Origin: Microcoleus asticus IPMA8
GTDB lineage: Bacteria; Cyanobacteriota; Cyanobacteriia; Cyanobacteriales; Microcoleaceae
Reading direction: 5' to 3'
Assembly (NCBI RefSeq): GCF_013179805.1
Contig: NZ_SRRZ01000023.1
Location: forward strand, 12,625 to 76,624
Length of the DNA: 64,000 nt
Positions 34,762 through 43,509 of this stretch are shown here, piece by piece (positions within the stretch are counted from its first letter, which is position 1; each line of letters starts with the position of its first letter). A program made the position numbers and the translations under genes. The notes below the pieces were generated by a model. That model was given only the letters and a program-made list of their open reading frames with translations. It ran no database searches and was not told where the DNA came from.

Positions 34762-36261
34762 TTATTCTTGCGGAGCGATAATGTATTCGCACTCCTTAGC
34801 CTCTGTACCCGACGCTGGTATTCCAAACGGTGCAATCAGTATGGGAGCCGTAGGAGTTGCCATTAACATCCGCAAATCCGAACTAGAAACAGCTTTAACT
34901 GTATCAATTAAATAGCGGATGTCGCACTTGATCCGAAAGTCACAACCGAATAGTTTGGCATCAACTATCTCAGTACCAGAACTGAGAGTATTATTTAGTG
35001 AAATTCGCACTTGTTGACTATCTAAATCGAATTCAAAAATTGCTGTAACATGGGACTTATCGCTGTGAGAAGCTAACCGCTCTAAGGCTTTTAAAAAGCT
35101 GAGCTTCTCTACCACAATTTGATGGCTAAGTTCATGCCGATAAGGAGCAATAATCTGGTCGCAATTCGGGTATTTTCCTTCTAATAACTGCGCTGTCAGC
35201 CGCCAATTGTTCCACTCAAAAGCAACAAAGTTATTGCTATTGTCAGGCTCAGTCTCATAGTAAATAGCTACTCGGTCAGTGGGATTCAAAGTCCGCTCTA
35301 ATACCCGGAGTACCTTAGTGGGTACTGTAAATTGCACGTTTCGAGTGTTCAAAATATCGGAATCACTGCTTTCACTGAATCCTACAACCATTGCTATCCG
35401 ATGTCCGTCTGTTGTCCAAACTCTCAATTGAGAAAGTCCCCTTTCTGCGTCGTGGCTTAGTTGAAAGTTAGCTCCAGTTAAGATACGTTTGGTTTCTTCA
35501 GAACTTACAGCAAATAAGCTGGCTTTGAGGACAGCAATTAACACGCTAGCAGGAATGGTCACAAGTTTTTGTTCAAGGCTCTTGATAGCAGGGAATTCGT
35601 CCGCAGTTAGCCCACGAATGACGTGCTTGCTCCTTGATGCAGTCAGAGTGGCACTGACTGATGGAACGTCACTTCCTTTGATAATTTCCCAAGAACTCTT
35701 TAAGGTAACGCGACTTTTCGGAAATTTTCCGAGAATGTCTGCGAGTATGGTTGCAGGGAGAGTGAGCTTTCCAGATTGATTGACATTAGCTTCAAAACTC
35801 GCTTGTATCCCAAATTCCAGGTTATAAGCAGTTAAATGCAATTGTCTAGTTGCGGCATCTGCTTCTATGAGAATATTGGATAAAATGACATGGTTGTTAT
35901 TGCTATAAATGCTGCTTTTGAGAGTTTGGATGTAATCATTTAATTCTCTGGCATCACAGGCAAATTCAACGATTGAAGGGGAAGGAGAAGGCTCCGGCAA
36001 TGTCTCATCGTTTGATTTAGCTCCTAAATCAGAAGCATCTGTGGCTGAAACTGGTGTATATTCTGTGGATTTTTCAGAGGGTTCTACTTGTTCTGAAAGT
36101 GCTGTTTCCGGTTCAGAAGTTGAAGAACCTTTTGTGATTTTTGTAACAGATTTTTCAGCCTTAGCGGAATTAGTCGCTGTTTCAGGAGAGCGTTTTTTCT
36201 TGGTTGCTCTCTGTACTACTTTTTGCGGAGGGGGTGTTTCTGTAAGTCTAGATTTTGCCAT
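34762..36261 (-). CDS. dnaN: DNA polymerase III beta subunit (sliding clamp) with long N-terminal extension
   Basis: 499 aa. From about residue 97 it aligns with the three-domain clamp: IVEFACDARELNDYIQTLKSSI, NILIEADAATRQLHLTAYNLEFGI, LTLPATILADILGKFP, then TDGHRIAMV and the C-terminal YIIAP in place of the common YxxMP. The first 96 residues are an added low-complexity tail, basic at first (KKKRSPET) and acidic later. Beta tethers polymerases and many repair proteins to DNA. The plasmid copy could give a private clamp. Start ATG has no clear ribosome site. A leader hairpin lies at 36293. Confidence 0.85.
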   Translation of the reverse strand: MAKSRLTETPPPQKVVQRATKKKRSPETATNSAKAEKSVTKITKGSSTSEPETALSEQVEPSEKSTEYTPVSATDASDLGAKSNDETLPEPSPSPSIVEFACDARELNDYIQTLKSSIYSNNNHVILSNILIEADAATRQLHLTAYNLEFGIQASFEANVNQSGKLTLPATILADILGKFPKSRVTLKSSWEIIKGSDVPSVSATLTASRSKHVIRGLTADEFPAIKSLEQKLVTIPASVLIAVLKASLFAVSSEETKRILTGANFQLSHDAERGLSQLRVWTTDGHRIAMVVGFSESSDSDILNTRNVQFTVPTKVLRVLERTLNPTDRVAIYYETEPDNSNNFVAFEWNNWRLTAQLLEGKYPNCDQIIAPYRHELSHQIVVEKLSFLKALERLASHSDKSHVTAIFEFDLDSQQVRISLNNTLSSGTEIVDAKLFGCDFRIKCDIRYLIDTVKAVSSSDLRMLMATPTAPILIAPFGIPASGTEAKECEYIIAPQE

Positions 36262-36292
36262 AATTAGTTGTGTGTCAGAAGTTCGATTTGCC

Positions 36293-36306
36293 GCTGCGGT
36301 AGCAGC
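36293..36306 (-). promoter_or_regulatory. Leader hairpin, GCTGC(TACC)GCAGC
   Basis: A perfect 5-bp stem with the loop TACC on the minus strand, 32 nt before the dnaN start. Confidence 0.55.
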
Positions 36307-36516
36307 ACTCGCGAGCGGTGGCTGAAAAAAGAGAGTCGAAGTGTGGAAAGAGTGGAACCAATATGGTTGAGAGCAGGTGGATTATTGTAATTATTTTTTA
36401 ACAATTAAAGGTAATAATCAACCTTTATTTTAGGATGATAAATTTGAGCTTGTTGATTAATAAAATCGTAATCTAAGTAGCAGTTTTTGGGAGTGCATCT
36501 TGTCGAAAAAAAGAGA

Positions 36517-36579
36517 GCGAAGCATTCCGGCATATAAGTTATTGGTGAACGTCTTATATTTACGGAGGTCATGCTTCGC
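36517..36579. repeat. Two-step inverted repeat in the dnaN-helicase gap
   Basis: GCGAAGCAT (36517-36525) pairs with ATGCTTCGC (36571-36579), and an inner pair CATATAAG/CTTATAT lies between (36531-36538 and 36553-36559). It stands between the dnaN promoter and the end of the helicase gene and could be a bidirectional terminator or a small mobile remnant. No gene is seen in the 405-bp gap. Confidence 0.5.
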
Positions 36580-36666
36580 CCTACTGATATATTATTCTAA
36601 GTGAGATGTCGCCTTTTTCACAAACCGATTTATTGCTATTTTCTCCCTACTTTCTACTGCCTATCA

Positions 36667-38094
36667 TCAAAAGTTACTTGAACCAGATTTAGTTAAGTAT
36701 CCTAATGCAAGTTGAACTCTGGATGAAATTGGAGGAACAAATAGTATCCGTTGGCGGCAGCGACTCGTTCCGACATACAAGAGGCGGTGGTATTCTTTAA
36801 GTTTCTGTTTGCTGCTCATTTCTTTTCCCACCAATAGCCGAGTCAAAATGTCATTAATGTCCAAACCCACTTCATCAAAAGTGCTGCCTTGAGAATTGTG
36901 AATAGTCAGGGCAAAGCAATTGTCAATTTCGGCAAATATGTCGTCCTTAAACCAATAATACTTGCGCCATAAAAATCCGCTGCGCTTGGCACTCTTGAGT
37001 TTTTCCTTAAGTTCAGCCTGGTAGCGTTTATTTTCGGATTCATGCAGCACAAAGATTTGCCGAAATAAACCGTCATCGGTCACAATCTTTAAAAGCCATA
37101 CTCGATAGCCGTAGTGTTGGCTCGTTTCAACTTCTTTAATGGTAAATTCAGTTGAAGTGGGCAAAATAACGGTCTTACCATCAGGGGCCATGATTGGTTT
37201 CTTAGTAATCAGCCTTTCTCCCGGTATGAATCTGGGGGCTGTTTGACCGTAAACTTGTTCTCGGAGGGCCTGATTGTAATAGTTGACTTGCTTGTTTGTC
37301 CAGCACAGAATCCGAAAGCAGTCAGGGTTGGAAGTGAATTCGCGCTTGATGGTTTTGAGGGCGTATTGCAGGAGTGCTTCTGGCTTAACTTTGAATGCAC
37401 CGTTAGATTTGTTCCCTTGAGTGTAGGTAGAATGTGGCAAGAACATATCGGTTTTATTCTTGACACAAGAACGGCATTCGGTGATGAAGTCGAGGACGGG
37501 ACTTTCTCCAGCTTGCCTGACAACTTCGGTTAGCATAGTTTTATTGGTAATGCTGAAGACAGGCGAGCGTTTTTCTCCGACGGGGTTAAGCTGAGCTGGG
37601 TCGCCCATGAGAATTAATTTGCGGTGGTTGAACAGGGTACGTTCAAATCTACGCTCAATCCAAGACCATAATTGAGTTCCAACCATCGAACATTCGTCAA
37701 GAAAAATGATATCGTAGAGGTGGAGGTAACAACAGCTTGTCTGTTCTAAGACTTTCTCTTGTTCTTTGCGAACTATGCCTAAGCCTAAAAGTTGGTGTAT
37801 TGTCAGAAAGTCTACTCCGAAAATACCTTGAGAGGCTGCCATTTTTCTGAGAATACCGACGGCTTTGTTAGTAGGTGCAGTGAGGACAATGCGCTTGCTT
37901 TGAGCCAAGAGTTCTTTGATTAGAAGAAAAATAAGTGTGCTTTTTCCTGTGCCTGCATAACCGCAGAGCAAAAAGAATGACTCAGTGCTGCTTGCAAATG
38001 TTCTCAATTTGTCGAATGTTTGCTGCTGTTGTGGTTTGAGAGTGAAGGGAATTTGTTTAAATTCCTGCGGTCGTTCTAGTAAGGTTTGAATCAT
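36667..38094 (-). CDS. Dda/RecD2-like superfamily 1B DNA helicase
   Basis: 475 aa. Walker A GYAGTGKST (45-53), motif Ia (VLTAPTNKAVGIL), Walker B (IIFLDECSMVG), motif III (LILMGDPAQLNPVG), motif IV region (ILCWTNKQVNYYN) and motifs V-VI (ALTIHNSQGSTFDEV and LLYVGTSRC). The length and architecture are close to phage T4 Dda, a 5'-3' helicase acting at replication origins and forks. It belongs with the plasmid replication genes around it. A leader hairpin (38132-38143) and a strong terminator of the preceding gene are upstream. Confidence 0.85.
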   Translation of the reverse strand: MIQTLLERPQEFKQIPFTLKPQQQQTFDKLRTFASSTESFFLLCGYAGTGKSTLIFLLIKELLAQSKRIVLTAPTNKAVGILRKMAASQGIFGVDFLTIHQLLGLGIVRKEQEKVLEQTSCCYLHLYDIIFLDECSMVGTQLWSWIERRFERTLFNHRKLILMGDPAQLNPVGEKRSPVFSITNKTMLTEVVRQAGESPVLDFITECRSCVKNKTDMFLPHSTYTQGNKSNGAFKVKPEALLQYALKTIKREFTSNPDCFRILCWTNKQVNYYNQALREQVYGQTAPRFIPGERLITKKPIMAPDGKTVILPTSTEFTIKEVETSQHYGYRVWLLKIVTDDGLFRQIFVLHESENKRYQAELKEKLKSAKRSGFLWRKYYWFKDDIFAEIDNCFALTIHNSQGSTFDEVGLDINDILTRLLVGKEMSSKQKLKEYHRLLYVGTSRCRQRILFVPPISSRVQLALGYLTKSGSSNF

Positions 38095-38131
38095 TATTAG
38101 TGCTAGATAATAACTCTATCGCCTCCCTAAT

Positions 38132-38143
38132 AAGCGTTAGCTT
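38132..38143 (-). promoter_or_regulatory. Leader hairpin, AAGC(TAAC)GCTT
   Basis: A 4-bp stem with the loop TAAC on the minus strand, 38 nt before the helicase start. Confidence 0.4.
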
Positions 38144-38181
38144 GAGTGCAAGACTGTTTCACGAAGCAGGTTAAATCAACA

Positions 38182-38223
38182 AAAAAAAGGCGATAGCGCT
38201 CTGGTACACTAGAGGGCTATCGC
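38182..38223 (-). terminator. Rho-independent terminator of the SLOG-like gene
   Basis: On the minus strand GCGATAGC and CTCT pair with AGAG and GCTATCGC across a short loop and are followed at once by CTTTTTTTTG. An outer pair AATCAACAAA/TTTGTTGATT flanks it. This is the clearest terminator in the window. It separates the SLOG-like gene from the helicase. Confidence 0.85.
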
Positions 38224-38267
38224 TGATTTATTTGTTGATTAATAATATGAACAGTGGTTGTTGGTTT

Positions 38268-38648
38268 TTAAACAATAACAACTTTGGTCTTCTTAACTCG
38301 CTTGATATTAGCTACTGTTCCTTTGCTTTGTCCGTCCCAGATGGCTAGTCCGTAATCACAATGCGAACACATTTGGATGTCGCGAGCGCTATAGTTTCCG
38401 GGAATGCCAATGGTGGGATAACCAAAAGTATTCCTAGGTTTGCCATTGCCGCTAAATAAGGCATAGTAAACCAAGACTTTCTGGTAATTCTTAGACTGCA
38501 AATACTGCTGAACTAAGCTATCAATACCAGAAGCATCACCGACTATAACTTCAAATCCTAGTTCAATGATGCGATTGAGAGATGCGATTGCTCCTAAAGG
38601 CAATTCATTAATGGAACGACTACCGGAAATCATTACTGTTTTGTTCAT
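38268..38648 (-). CDS. SLOG/DprA-type Rossmann-like nucleotide-binding protein
   Basis: 126 aa from the ATG at 38648, chosen because AGGA stands 5-8 bp in front of it; an in-frame start 42 bp upstream lacks one. The motif MISGSRSINE at the N-terminus and VGDASGIDSLVQQYL near 38-52 mark the SLOG superfamily fold, related to DprA and YspA-like proteins. Members bind nucleotides or nucleic acid, and some sense nucleotide signals in defence systems. The C-terminal CDYGLAIWDGQSKGT strand-loop is typical. Its exact ligand is unknown. Confidence 0.65.
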   Translation of the reverse strand: MNKTVMISGSRSINELPLGAIASLNRIIELGFEVIVGDASGIDSLVQQYLQSKNYQKVLVYYALFSGNGKPRNTFGYPTIGIPGNYSARDIQMCSHCDYGLAIWDGQSKGTVANIKRVKKTKVVIV

Positions 38649-38849
38649 GCGATCCTGGAATTGTAGGGTCAAGGGTGAATTGAATAGCACTCAAACTCAA
38701 AGATTGTTCCTTGAGTTGATATTTACGACTAGAAAAAATCAACATTTTATGCCATTAGGCAATTTATATTTTGGATTAGTAACAGAGTTGTTTATCGCAT
38801 TTACACTGTCATAAACTAGCCAATTATATTGGATTTCCCATTTATTCCA

Positions 38850-40085
38850 TCATCTTGGCATCTTTTCTAAATCAAATTCAGCAACTTTTCGGAGAGTTTC
38901 TAAGCGCTTACTTAAAGTTTTATGCCGGGGACATTCTACAGCGTATTCGTATTTAGAGCCTGTATGTTGAATATCTGGAACTTGGCAATCAATTAAGTTG
39001 CTAAGGTAGCCGACTAGCTTTTTGACAGGTATTAGCCAAGCCTTAGCTAACGCTTTAGTACGGAACCCAATCCAAGCTCTAAAGTAGGAGCCGTCTTCGC
39101 TAATCTGATAAGCCACATTGGGGGATAATTTAACAATAGATTCGATACGAGCTATACCCAAACCTTTGAGTTCGGTCAAACTGTAATTTTGGATTTCTCC
39201 GCTGTTCCACTCGATTTGGAATGGACGTAGATTTTCAACGTTCAAGCGTTGGACTGTCCCCCTTTGTTGAACTCCTTCTCGGCATTTTAAAATGTAATCT
39301 CCCTCTTTAAATCCGTATAATCCTTGTTTCTTGGCTAGGTTTTCTAGGTGCTGCTTCCAGGTTTCTTCCCAAGCTATGTTAAATTCTAGAAGTTCGTAAT
39401 TTTCTTCGCTCAATTGTCGAGCCAGTTTTTCTTTGAATTGCTGTTTTTGAATTGGCATAGCGAATTCTAAGAAGTTGTCGGGTATTTCGAGAGCTAAATA
39501 CGTCTTAGCTCGGATTTTGAGGTCAGCAACAGACAAACTGCGAGCGACTTTTAACTGCTGAGGTGCAGGAATATCTATGGTACAACTTGTCGGGAAGCCT
39601 GGAAACAAGTTAATGGGAAAGAGATAAGATTGGTCGAGAGTCGAGATGAAAATGTGGTGTTCAGTCAGCGATTCTACTTGGAAAATAGTTGTGTTACTGA
39701 ATTGTACCTGTTGCGAATTAGCAAGTACGATGGTTGTGCAAGCTGGAAGTTCTCCAGTAGTTTTTTGAGGAATAAACTGAGGCACAAGGGAGATTTTGAG
39801 GACACGAATTTCATCAAGTGTATAATTGCAAGAAAAGCTGTCTTCGCTGTTACTAGCATCCCAGGTAATTCTTACAGGTCGATCGGTTTGATTTAGAGAA
39901 GTGACAGTACCGTAATGCTTACCAGTTTTGATGATATCGCCTACTTTAAAGGGAAGTTGATCGGAAGGATGCGGAGTGAGAAAAGGGAAAATTACCGCTA
40001 CCACTTCTTTAACTTCACTGGGGGGAGTGTTGTCAGATTTAGAGCAAATATTTGAGAGACCGATTAAAGCGGTGTTAGAGTCCAT
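38850..40085 (-). CDS. Hypothetical protein with two Tudor/SH3-like segments
   Basis: 411 aa, family not recognised. Two segments share a pattern: FKVGDIIKTGKHYGTVTSL...VRITWDASN (about 46-76) and FKEGDYILKCREGVQQRGTVQRL...FQIEWNSGEI (about 258-298). Each reads as a small beta-barrel of the Tudor/KOW kind. A helical region (190-250) lies between them and a third globular part with conserved Trp and Cys ends the protein. It may bind nucleic acid or a partner in the replication block. The leader has two competing hairpins. Confidence 0.5.
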   Translation of the reverse strand: MDSNTALIGLSNICSKSDNTPPSEVKEVVAVIFPFLTPHPSDQLPFKVGDIIKTGKHYGTVTSLNQTDRPVRITWDASNSEDSFSCNYTLDEIRVLKISLVPQFIPQKTTGELPACTTIVLANSQQVQFSNTTIFQVESLTEHHIFISTLDQSYLFPINLFPGFPTSCTIDIPAPQQLKVARSLSVADLKIRAKTYLALEIPDNFLEFAMPIQKQQFKEKLARQLSEENYELLEFNIAWEETWKQHLENLAKKQGLYGFKEGDYILKCREGVQQRGTVQRLNVENLRPFQIEWNSGEIQNYSLTELKGLGIARIESIVKLSPNVAYQISEDGSYFRAWIGFRTKALAKAWLIPVKKLVGYLSNLIDCQVPDIQHTGSKYEYAVECPRHKTLSKRLETLRKVAEFDLEKMPR

Positions 40086-40092
40086 AACCTTT

Positions 40093-40130
40093 GAGAAGTT
40101 AATTTTTTTTCAACTTCTCCCGTTAGGGGG
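40093..40130 (-). promoter_or_regulatory. Leader with two mutually exclusive hairpins
   Basis: On the minus strand the hairpin CCCCC(TAAC)GGGAG (40117-40130) starts 32 nt before the start codon and contains one G-U pair. GAGAAGTT (40093-40100) can also pair perfectly with AACTTCTC (40112-40119), using bases of the first hairpin. This allows a switch between two structures. Confidence 0.5.
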
Positions 40131-40291
40131 TATCTTCTCGAACAGAAGCCTAAAACTTTCTAGTTTTCGCTAGCATCTTTGGTGCATATAAAGCAAATTT
40201 AGGCTTTATTTAGGCTTTAAATTTGTTTAAGTCCCGCTAGATATATCGCCATGCTGTCAAGATCACGATATGGAAAACTAAGCGAGCAAAG

Positions 40292-40885
40292 ATGCCCACT
40301 TCTGAAAAAATTGCTGCCGCCATAGAGACGATAGACCACTTGGTAGCTTGGCTACAAGATACCGGACTGAGTGCGTCCGCGATCGCCCAGTTTAAATTCA
40401 ACTCGCTGGCCTCTATGTACCCAGAACTCAAAGGGGTAGCAGAGACGGCAAAACAACTGATTGGTGCAGCTTCCCCTTTGACAGAAGTTGGGATGACAGT
40501 AACGGAACTAGCAGCAATACTCACAGATAACTTAGAGTGCAAAATCAAGCCAGATTTAGTCAACAAAGCTCTAGTTTCATTGGGGTATCAAGAGCGTAAT
40601 GAAGCCAAGCAAATTTGGATACTGACACAAGCCGGCTCAGCTCATGGTATTTTCTTGCTGGCTACTTCAACAACAAACAAATGGAGTGGTTCTCAAATAA
40701 AGTGGTATCGCTCTCTAATTCCCATCTTAGAAGAATACTTAACAAATACAGGAATTTTAGAGAATGGCAGCAGTAGCGATCTCACTGCAATACAAGATAC
40801 AGAACACTCTGAAATTTCCGAAAAAAGCCTTGCATCAATTACTCAAAATGGTAACTCTCCTAGTATTGACTACTCTCAGGGCTGA
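40292..40885 (+). CDS. KilAC/antirepressor-like protein
   Basis: 197 aa. The middle (MTVTELAAILTDNLECKIKPDLVNKALVSLGYQERNEAKQIWILTQAGSAHGIF, about 70-124) resembles the C-terminal KilAC domain of phage antirepressors, in which a winged-helix is followed by a LTxxGxxxG strand and a QIKWY motif (present here as QIKWYRSLIPIL). The N-terminal KilA-N or Bro domain is absent and replaced by a helical segment. It probably acts as a small regulator by DNA or repressor binding. It is one of few plus-strand genes in this part. Confidence 0.5.
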   Translation: MPTSEKIAAAIETIDHLVAWLQDTGLSASAIAQFKFNSLASMYPELKGVAETAKQLIGAASPLTEVGMTVTELAAILTDNLECKIKPDLVNKALVSLGYQERNEAKQIWILTQAGSAHGIFLLATSTTNKWSGSQIKWYRSLIPILEEYLTNTGILENGSSSDLTAIQDTEHSEISEKSLASITQNGNSPSIDYSQG

Positions 40886-40908
40886 AGCACCTGAGTTTCC
40901 CGCGTATC

Positions 40909-41061
40909 GTGAGGCTCTATGAAAAGAAAGCAACTTGGACAGTGCCTGAGCGAGTCAAGGTCAAGGTCTGGGAAATTACAGTCAATCCTAGTCAGATTGA
41001 GCTGATTCAATCCTTTGCCGACGATGCCTACACGAAACGCTACAACTCAACACTGTATTAA
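40909..41061 (+). CDS. Possible small protein
   Basis: 50 aa from GTG: VRLYEKKATWTVPERVKVKV... and ending DDAYTKRYNSTLY. Composition is protein-like and the frame is open upstream as far as the previous gene, so it may also be the tail of a decayed gene. No family recognised. Confidence 0.3.
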   Translation: MRLYEKKATWTVPERVKVKVWEITVNPSQIELIQSFADDAYTKRYNSTLY

Positions 41062-41108
41062 ACAAAAAAAAAATCTTAATAAAGTTAGCAAAATAAAGGG
41101 AAGGGGAA

Positions 41109-41148
41109 GGGGAGGGTAAAGGTGTATTGTTCAACCTTTACCCTCCCC
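41109..41148 (-). terminator. 15-bp perfect hairpin downstream of the PRTRC operon
   Basis: GGGGAGGGTAAAGGT and ACCTTTACCCTCCCC pair perfectly around a 10-nt loop. It lies about 105 bp after the ThiF stop on the minus strand. No T-run follows, so it may work as an mRNA end-stabilising hairpin. Confidence 0.5.
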
Positions 41149-41254
41149 TCTACTCTCTCAGATTTTTCAGATGGGTATGAGGGCTATGTCCTTGATTTTA
41201 TCAAGCTTTTGACGGGGTTGTTATCCCGTTAGGTGTAGCTAACCAGGATTTGTA

Positions 41255-42109
41255 TCAAGTACAACTAAACTTTATGAGAGATGAACAACTGATAAATTCT
41301 GAGCGCATAGAACCAGATTTAAGGTTAAGGAAAGTGGCAAACTTACGCAAGTCCTTTGTCAAACTGAGGCGGAATAGATAGTCAGTAACGATTGAGGCAA
41401 TTGTTTGATTAATTGTGAGACTCTGAGCGTTAAGATTAGCCAACTCAGCACAAGATAAATGGGTATTTCCCAATTCTTCAGGTCGCAATTCTATCAAATT
41501 GGGGCATTGTAAAACAGGAGAGGGAAGCGCTCCCATAATGCCTGTTTTCTTGAACTTATCCAGGTGCGGAGTTAGCTCTTCAAGGCTATTATGGCTGCCC
41601 AGTAGAATTTGACCGCTATCAAAGTTATTGCCAGCATCAAGATACCAGATTCTAGGAATCTCAGCGTGGCGGTTATTCTCTAGCGTTTTGCCCAAGGAAC
41701 GGCGAGCAGCACTATTGTCAACGCAGCCAATGATAATTACCAAATCATTCCAGTATGATTTTACCAATTTGGGGTCAAAATAGTCAGGAATTGCACTAAT
41801 TTCTAGCCCCCAGGTAAGATTGTAACGCAAGGCAAGAGTAGTGGCTTTATTCAGTCCAAGTTCAGATTGACAAAATCTCTGCCTCCCCAAATTTTTCCCT
41901 TCCACAATATCGGGATCTACAAAGGTAATATTGACATTTTTCCCAACTTGTTTGAAAACGTAAGCTAATCGTGCTAAACTTTCAGCTACATAAGAGCCAG
42001 TGCCGCCACAGCCAACGAGCCATAAGTGAAGGTGAGAGTAATCTTTGAGAAGGAGAGGTGTGGAATTTGCGTACTCAAAGTCGAGGTTTAAGGGAGTTTT
42101 GGTAAGCAT
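41255..42109 (-). CDS. E1-like ThiF-family adenylyltransferase of a PRTRC cassette
   Basis: 284 aa from the ATG at 42109 (a TTG 24 bp upstream is also in frame). The ATP-binding loop is VGCGGTGSY (32-40). The acidic/Arg motif is VDPDIVEGKNLGRQRF, the CVDNSAARR strand follows, and near the end LSCAEL carries a Cys (about 220) where E1 enzymes hold the thioester Cys. E1 enzymes adenylate the C-terminus of a ubiquitin-like protein and pass it on. The gene overlaps the JAB gene by 35 bp, so the cassette is tightly coupled. ThiF is a defining part of PRTRC cassettes on large plasmids. Confidence 0.85.
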   Translation of the reverse strand: MLTKTPLNLDFEYANSTPLLLKDYSHLHLWLVGCGGTGSYVAESLARLAYVFKQVGKNVNITFVDPDIVEGKNLGRQRFCQSELGLNKATTLALRYNLTWGLEISAIPDYFDPKLVKSYWNDLVIIIGCVDNSAARRSLGKTLENNRHAEIPRIWYLDAGNNFDSGQILLGSHNSLEELTPHLDKFKKTGIMGALPSPVLQCPNLIELRPEELGNTHLSCAELANLNAQSLTINQTIASIVTDYLFRLSLTKDLRKFATFLNLKSGSMRSEFISCSSLIKFSCT

Positions 42110-42713
42110 CAGTGATAAAATGTGGCTCTTCAAATACAGAATTAGCTTTAATTAAGCTATAGTGTCCGAAAATTCCGATTCTCACTAAAATCTCAGGAGT
42201 CAAGGTATTAACTTTACCCAAGACTGCATAGAGGCGAAAACCCCGCTCGTCAGCATCATCTGTGCTGCTAAAGAAAGCAGGCAATTCTGCGTGAGAGTGG
42301 CACTCAATTAAAGCAGTTGAGTAGGATGAATTGTCAAAAGGCTGGCAGCTCGTTCGTGTAGTCAATTGGACTGGAATTGTCAGTTGCCATTGATTACTAC
42401 TGTCAAGGGATAGGTGAAATAAAATCTCTGTGAGATTGCCACTGCTATCTTTGGTGAATACAGCTTTTGTCAATATAGAAAGTAGCAGTTCTGATGGTAC
42501 TAAACGAGTCTCAAGGTGCAAGTATGGTTCTATAGGTGGCAACCCTTTGATAGTATTGGGCGTTGAATTTGCAACAGGAATCATAGCCTCTAGTCCGGGG
42601 CGAACTGAACGCACAAACACGCCGTTAGAGGCTGTAACGTATTCGCAGAATACCCCAGTAGCAATGGGAGGCAAGGGAATAGAGGCATGAATGTGGTTAA
42701 AAAGTTTTAGCAT
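42075..42713 (-). CDS. JAB/JAMM-family metalloprotease (PRTRC protein A-like)
   Basis: 212 aa from the ATG at 42713; an earlier in-frame start would overlap the E2-like gene. The JAMM zinc motif H-x-H-x7-S-x2-D is exact: H139-S-H141 through S149 and D152 (ECHSHAELPAFFSSTDDADE). These enzymes cleave after the C-terminal Gly of ubiquitin-like proteins, either to mature them or to remove them from targets. Its likely substrate is the ubiquitin-like protein coded 2.1 kb upstream in the same operon, which has a peptide tail after a Lys-Gly. Confidence 0.85.
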   Translation of the reverse strand: MLKLFNHIHASIPLPPIATGVFCEYVTASNGVFVRSVRPGLEAMIPVANSTPNTIKGLPPIEPYLHLETRLVPSELLLSILTKAVFTKDSSGNLTEILFHLSLDSSNQWQLTIPVQLTTRTSCQPFDNSSYSTALIECHSHAELPAFFSSTDDADERGFRLYAVLGKVNTLTPEILVRIGIFGHYSLIKANSVFEEPHFITDAYQNSLKPRL

Positions 42714-42774
42714 TAACTTAAACTTTGTGTTGAACAATAAATATTGAGTGCAGTCCCTACATAGAAGTTTTGAT

Positions 42775-43482
42775 TTAGGTAGGGTTAGCAATCAATAGGA
42801 GGTGTTGCACTAAAGAGTCAATTGAAGGACTGTACCTCACTTCAACTAAATCTTTAACAGGATAGGTACGCCTTTTTCTCAAGGCTAAACTTTTCAGATG
42901 TTCTCTGACATCTTGGGGAAACTTTCGGCTTTTTTGGCTGGATAAGTCAGCATTGAAAGGAGTGGTTATGAAGCTCTGCCAAGCAATATCAATGGTTTGA
43001 GTTGAAGCAACAGGTGGAGTATTTTTTCCCCAGCAAATTAAACCGTTTGGATGGATGTTTGGTAAAGGAGTGTGGTAAGCTTTCGACTCTGGGTTGAAAG
43101 TAGCAAAATCAGTTGCAAATACCCAATATTGAGTGTTTTGTCCTACAAATACCAAGGCAGTTAGTGGAATAGTAATGGGTTTACTCTCATCAAATTGGAG
43201 GTTATATTGGGCAGGAGATATGAATTTTACTACCCAATTTCCTTGAGAGTTAGTTCCCCACCTTATGACTCCTGGGGGCATCCAATCCGTATCAATCGGC
43301 TCGTGAGAAAATGCAGTTCTCAAACTGACAGAGGAGAGTAGTTTGTAGTGTTCCTTTGTTCCTTCTCGATAATGGAACAGATATTGTTCTTTGATGAACA
43401 GTAATTCAGCATCAATTTCTGCTAGCTGTCGGGGAGCTGTTTGCAGAATTTCACGAAAGACTTCTCCTGACAAATGTTGCAT
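42775..43482 (-). CDS. E2-like protein (PRTRC protein B-like)
   Basis: 235 aa. The E2-type active-site segment is PLPNIHPNGLICWGKNTPP with Cys150, matching the PFPNxxxxGxxCWG pattern of PRTRC protein B. Upstream strands (PPGVIRWGTNSQGNWVVKFISP and LTALVFVGQNTQYWVFAT) complete the fold. E2 proteins take the ubiquitin-like protein from E1 as a thioester and transfer it to a target. No E3 is seen. It has its own leader hairpin at 43510, so expression may start here as well as from the upstream operon. Confidence 0.85.
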   Translation of the reverse strand: MQHLSGEVFREILQTAPRQLAEIDAELLFIKEQYLFHYREGTKEHYKLLSSVSLRTAFSHEPIDTDWMPPGVIRWGTNSQGNWVVKFISPAQYNLQFDESKPITIPLTALVFVGQNTQYWVFATDFATFNPESKAYHTPLPNIHPNGLICWGKNTPPVASTQTIDIAWQSFITTPFNADLSSQKSRKFPQDVREHLKSLALRKRRTYPVKDLVEVRYSPSIDSLVQHLLLIANPT

Positions 43483-43509
43483 AATAACTTGAAATCGATA
43501 GAGGTTATG

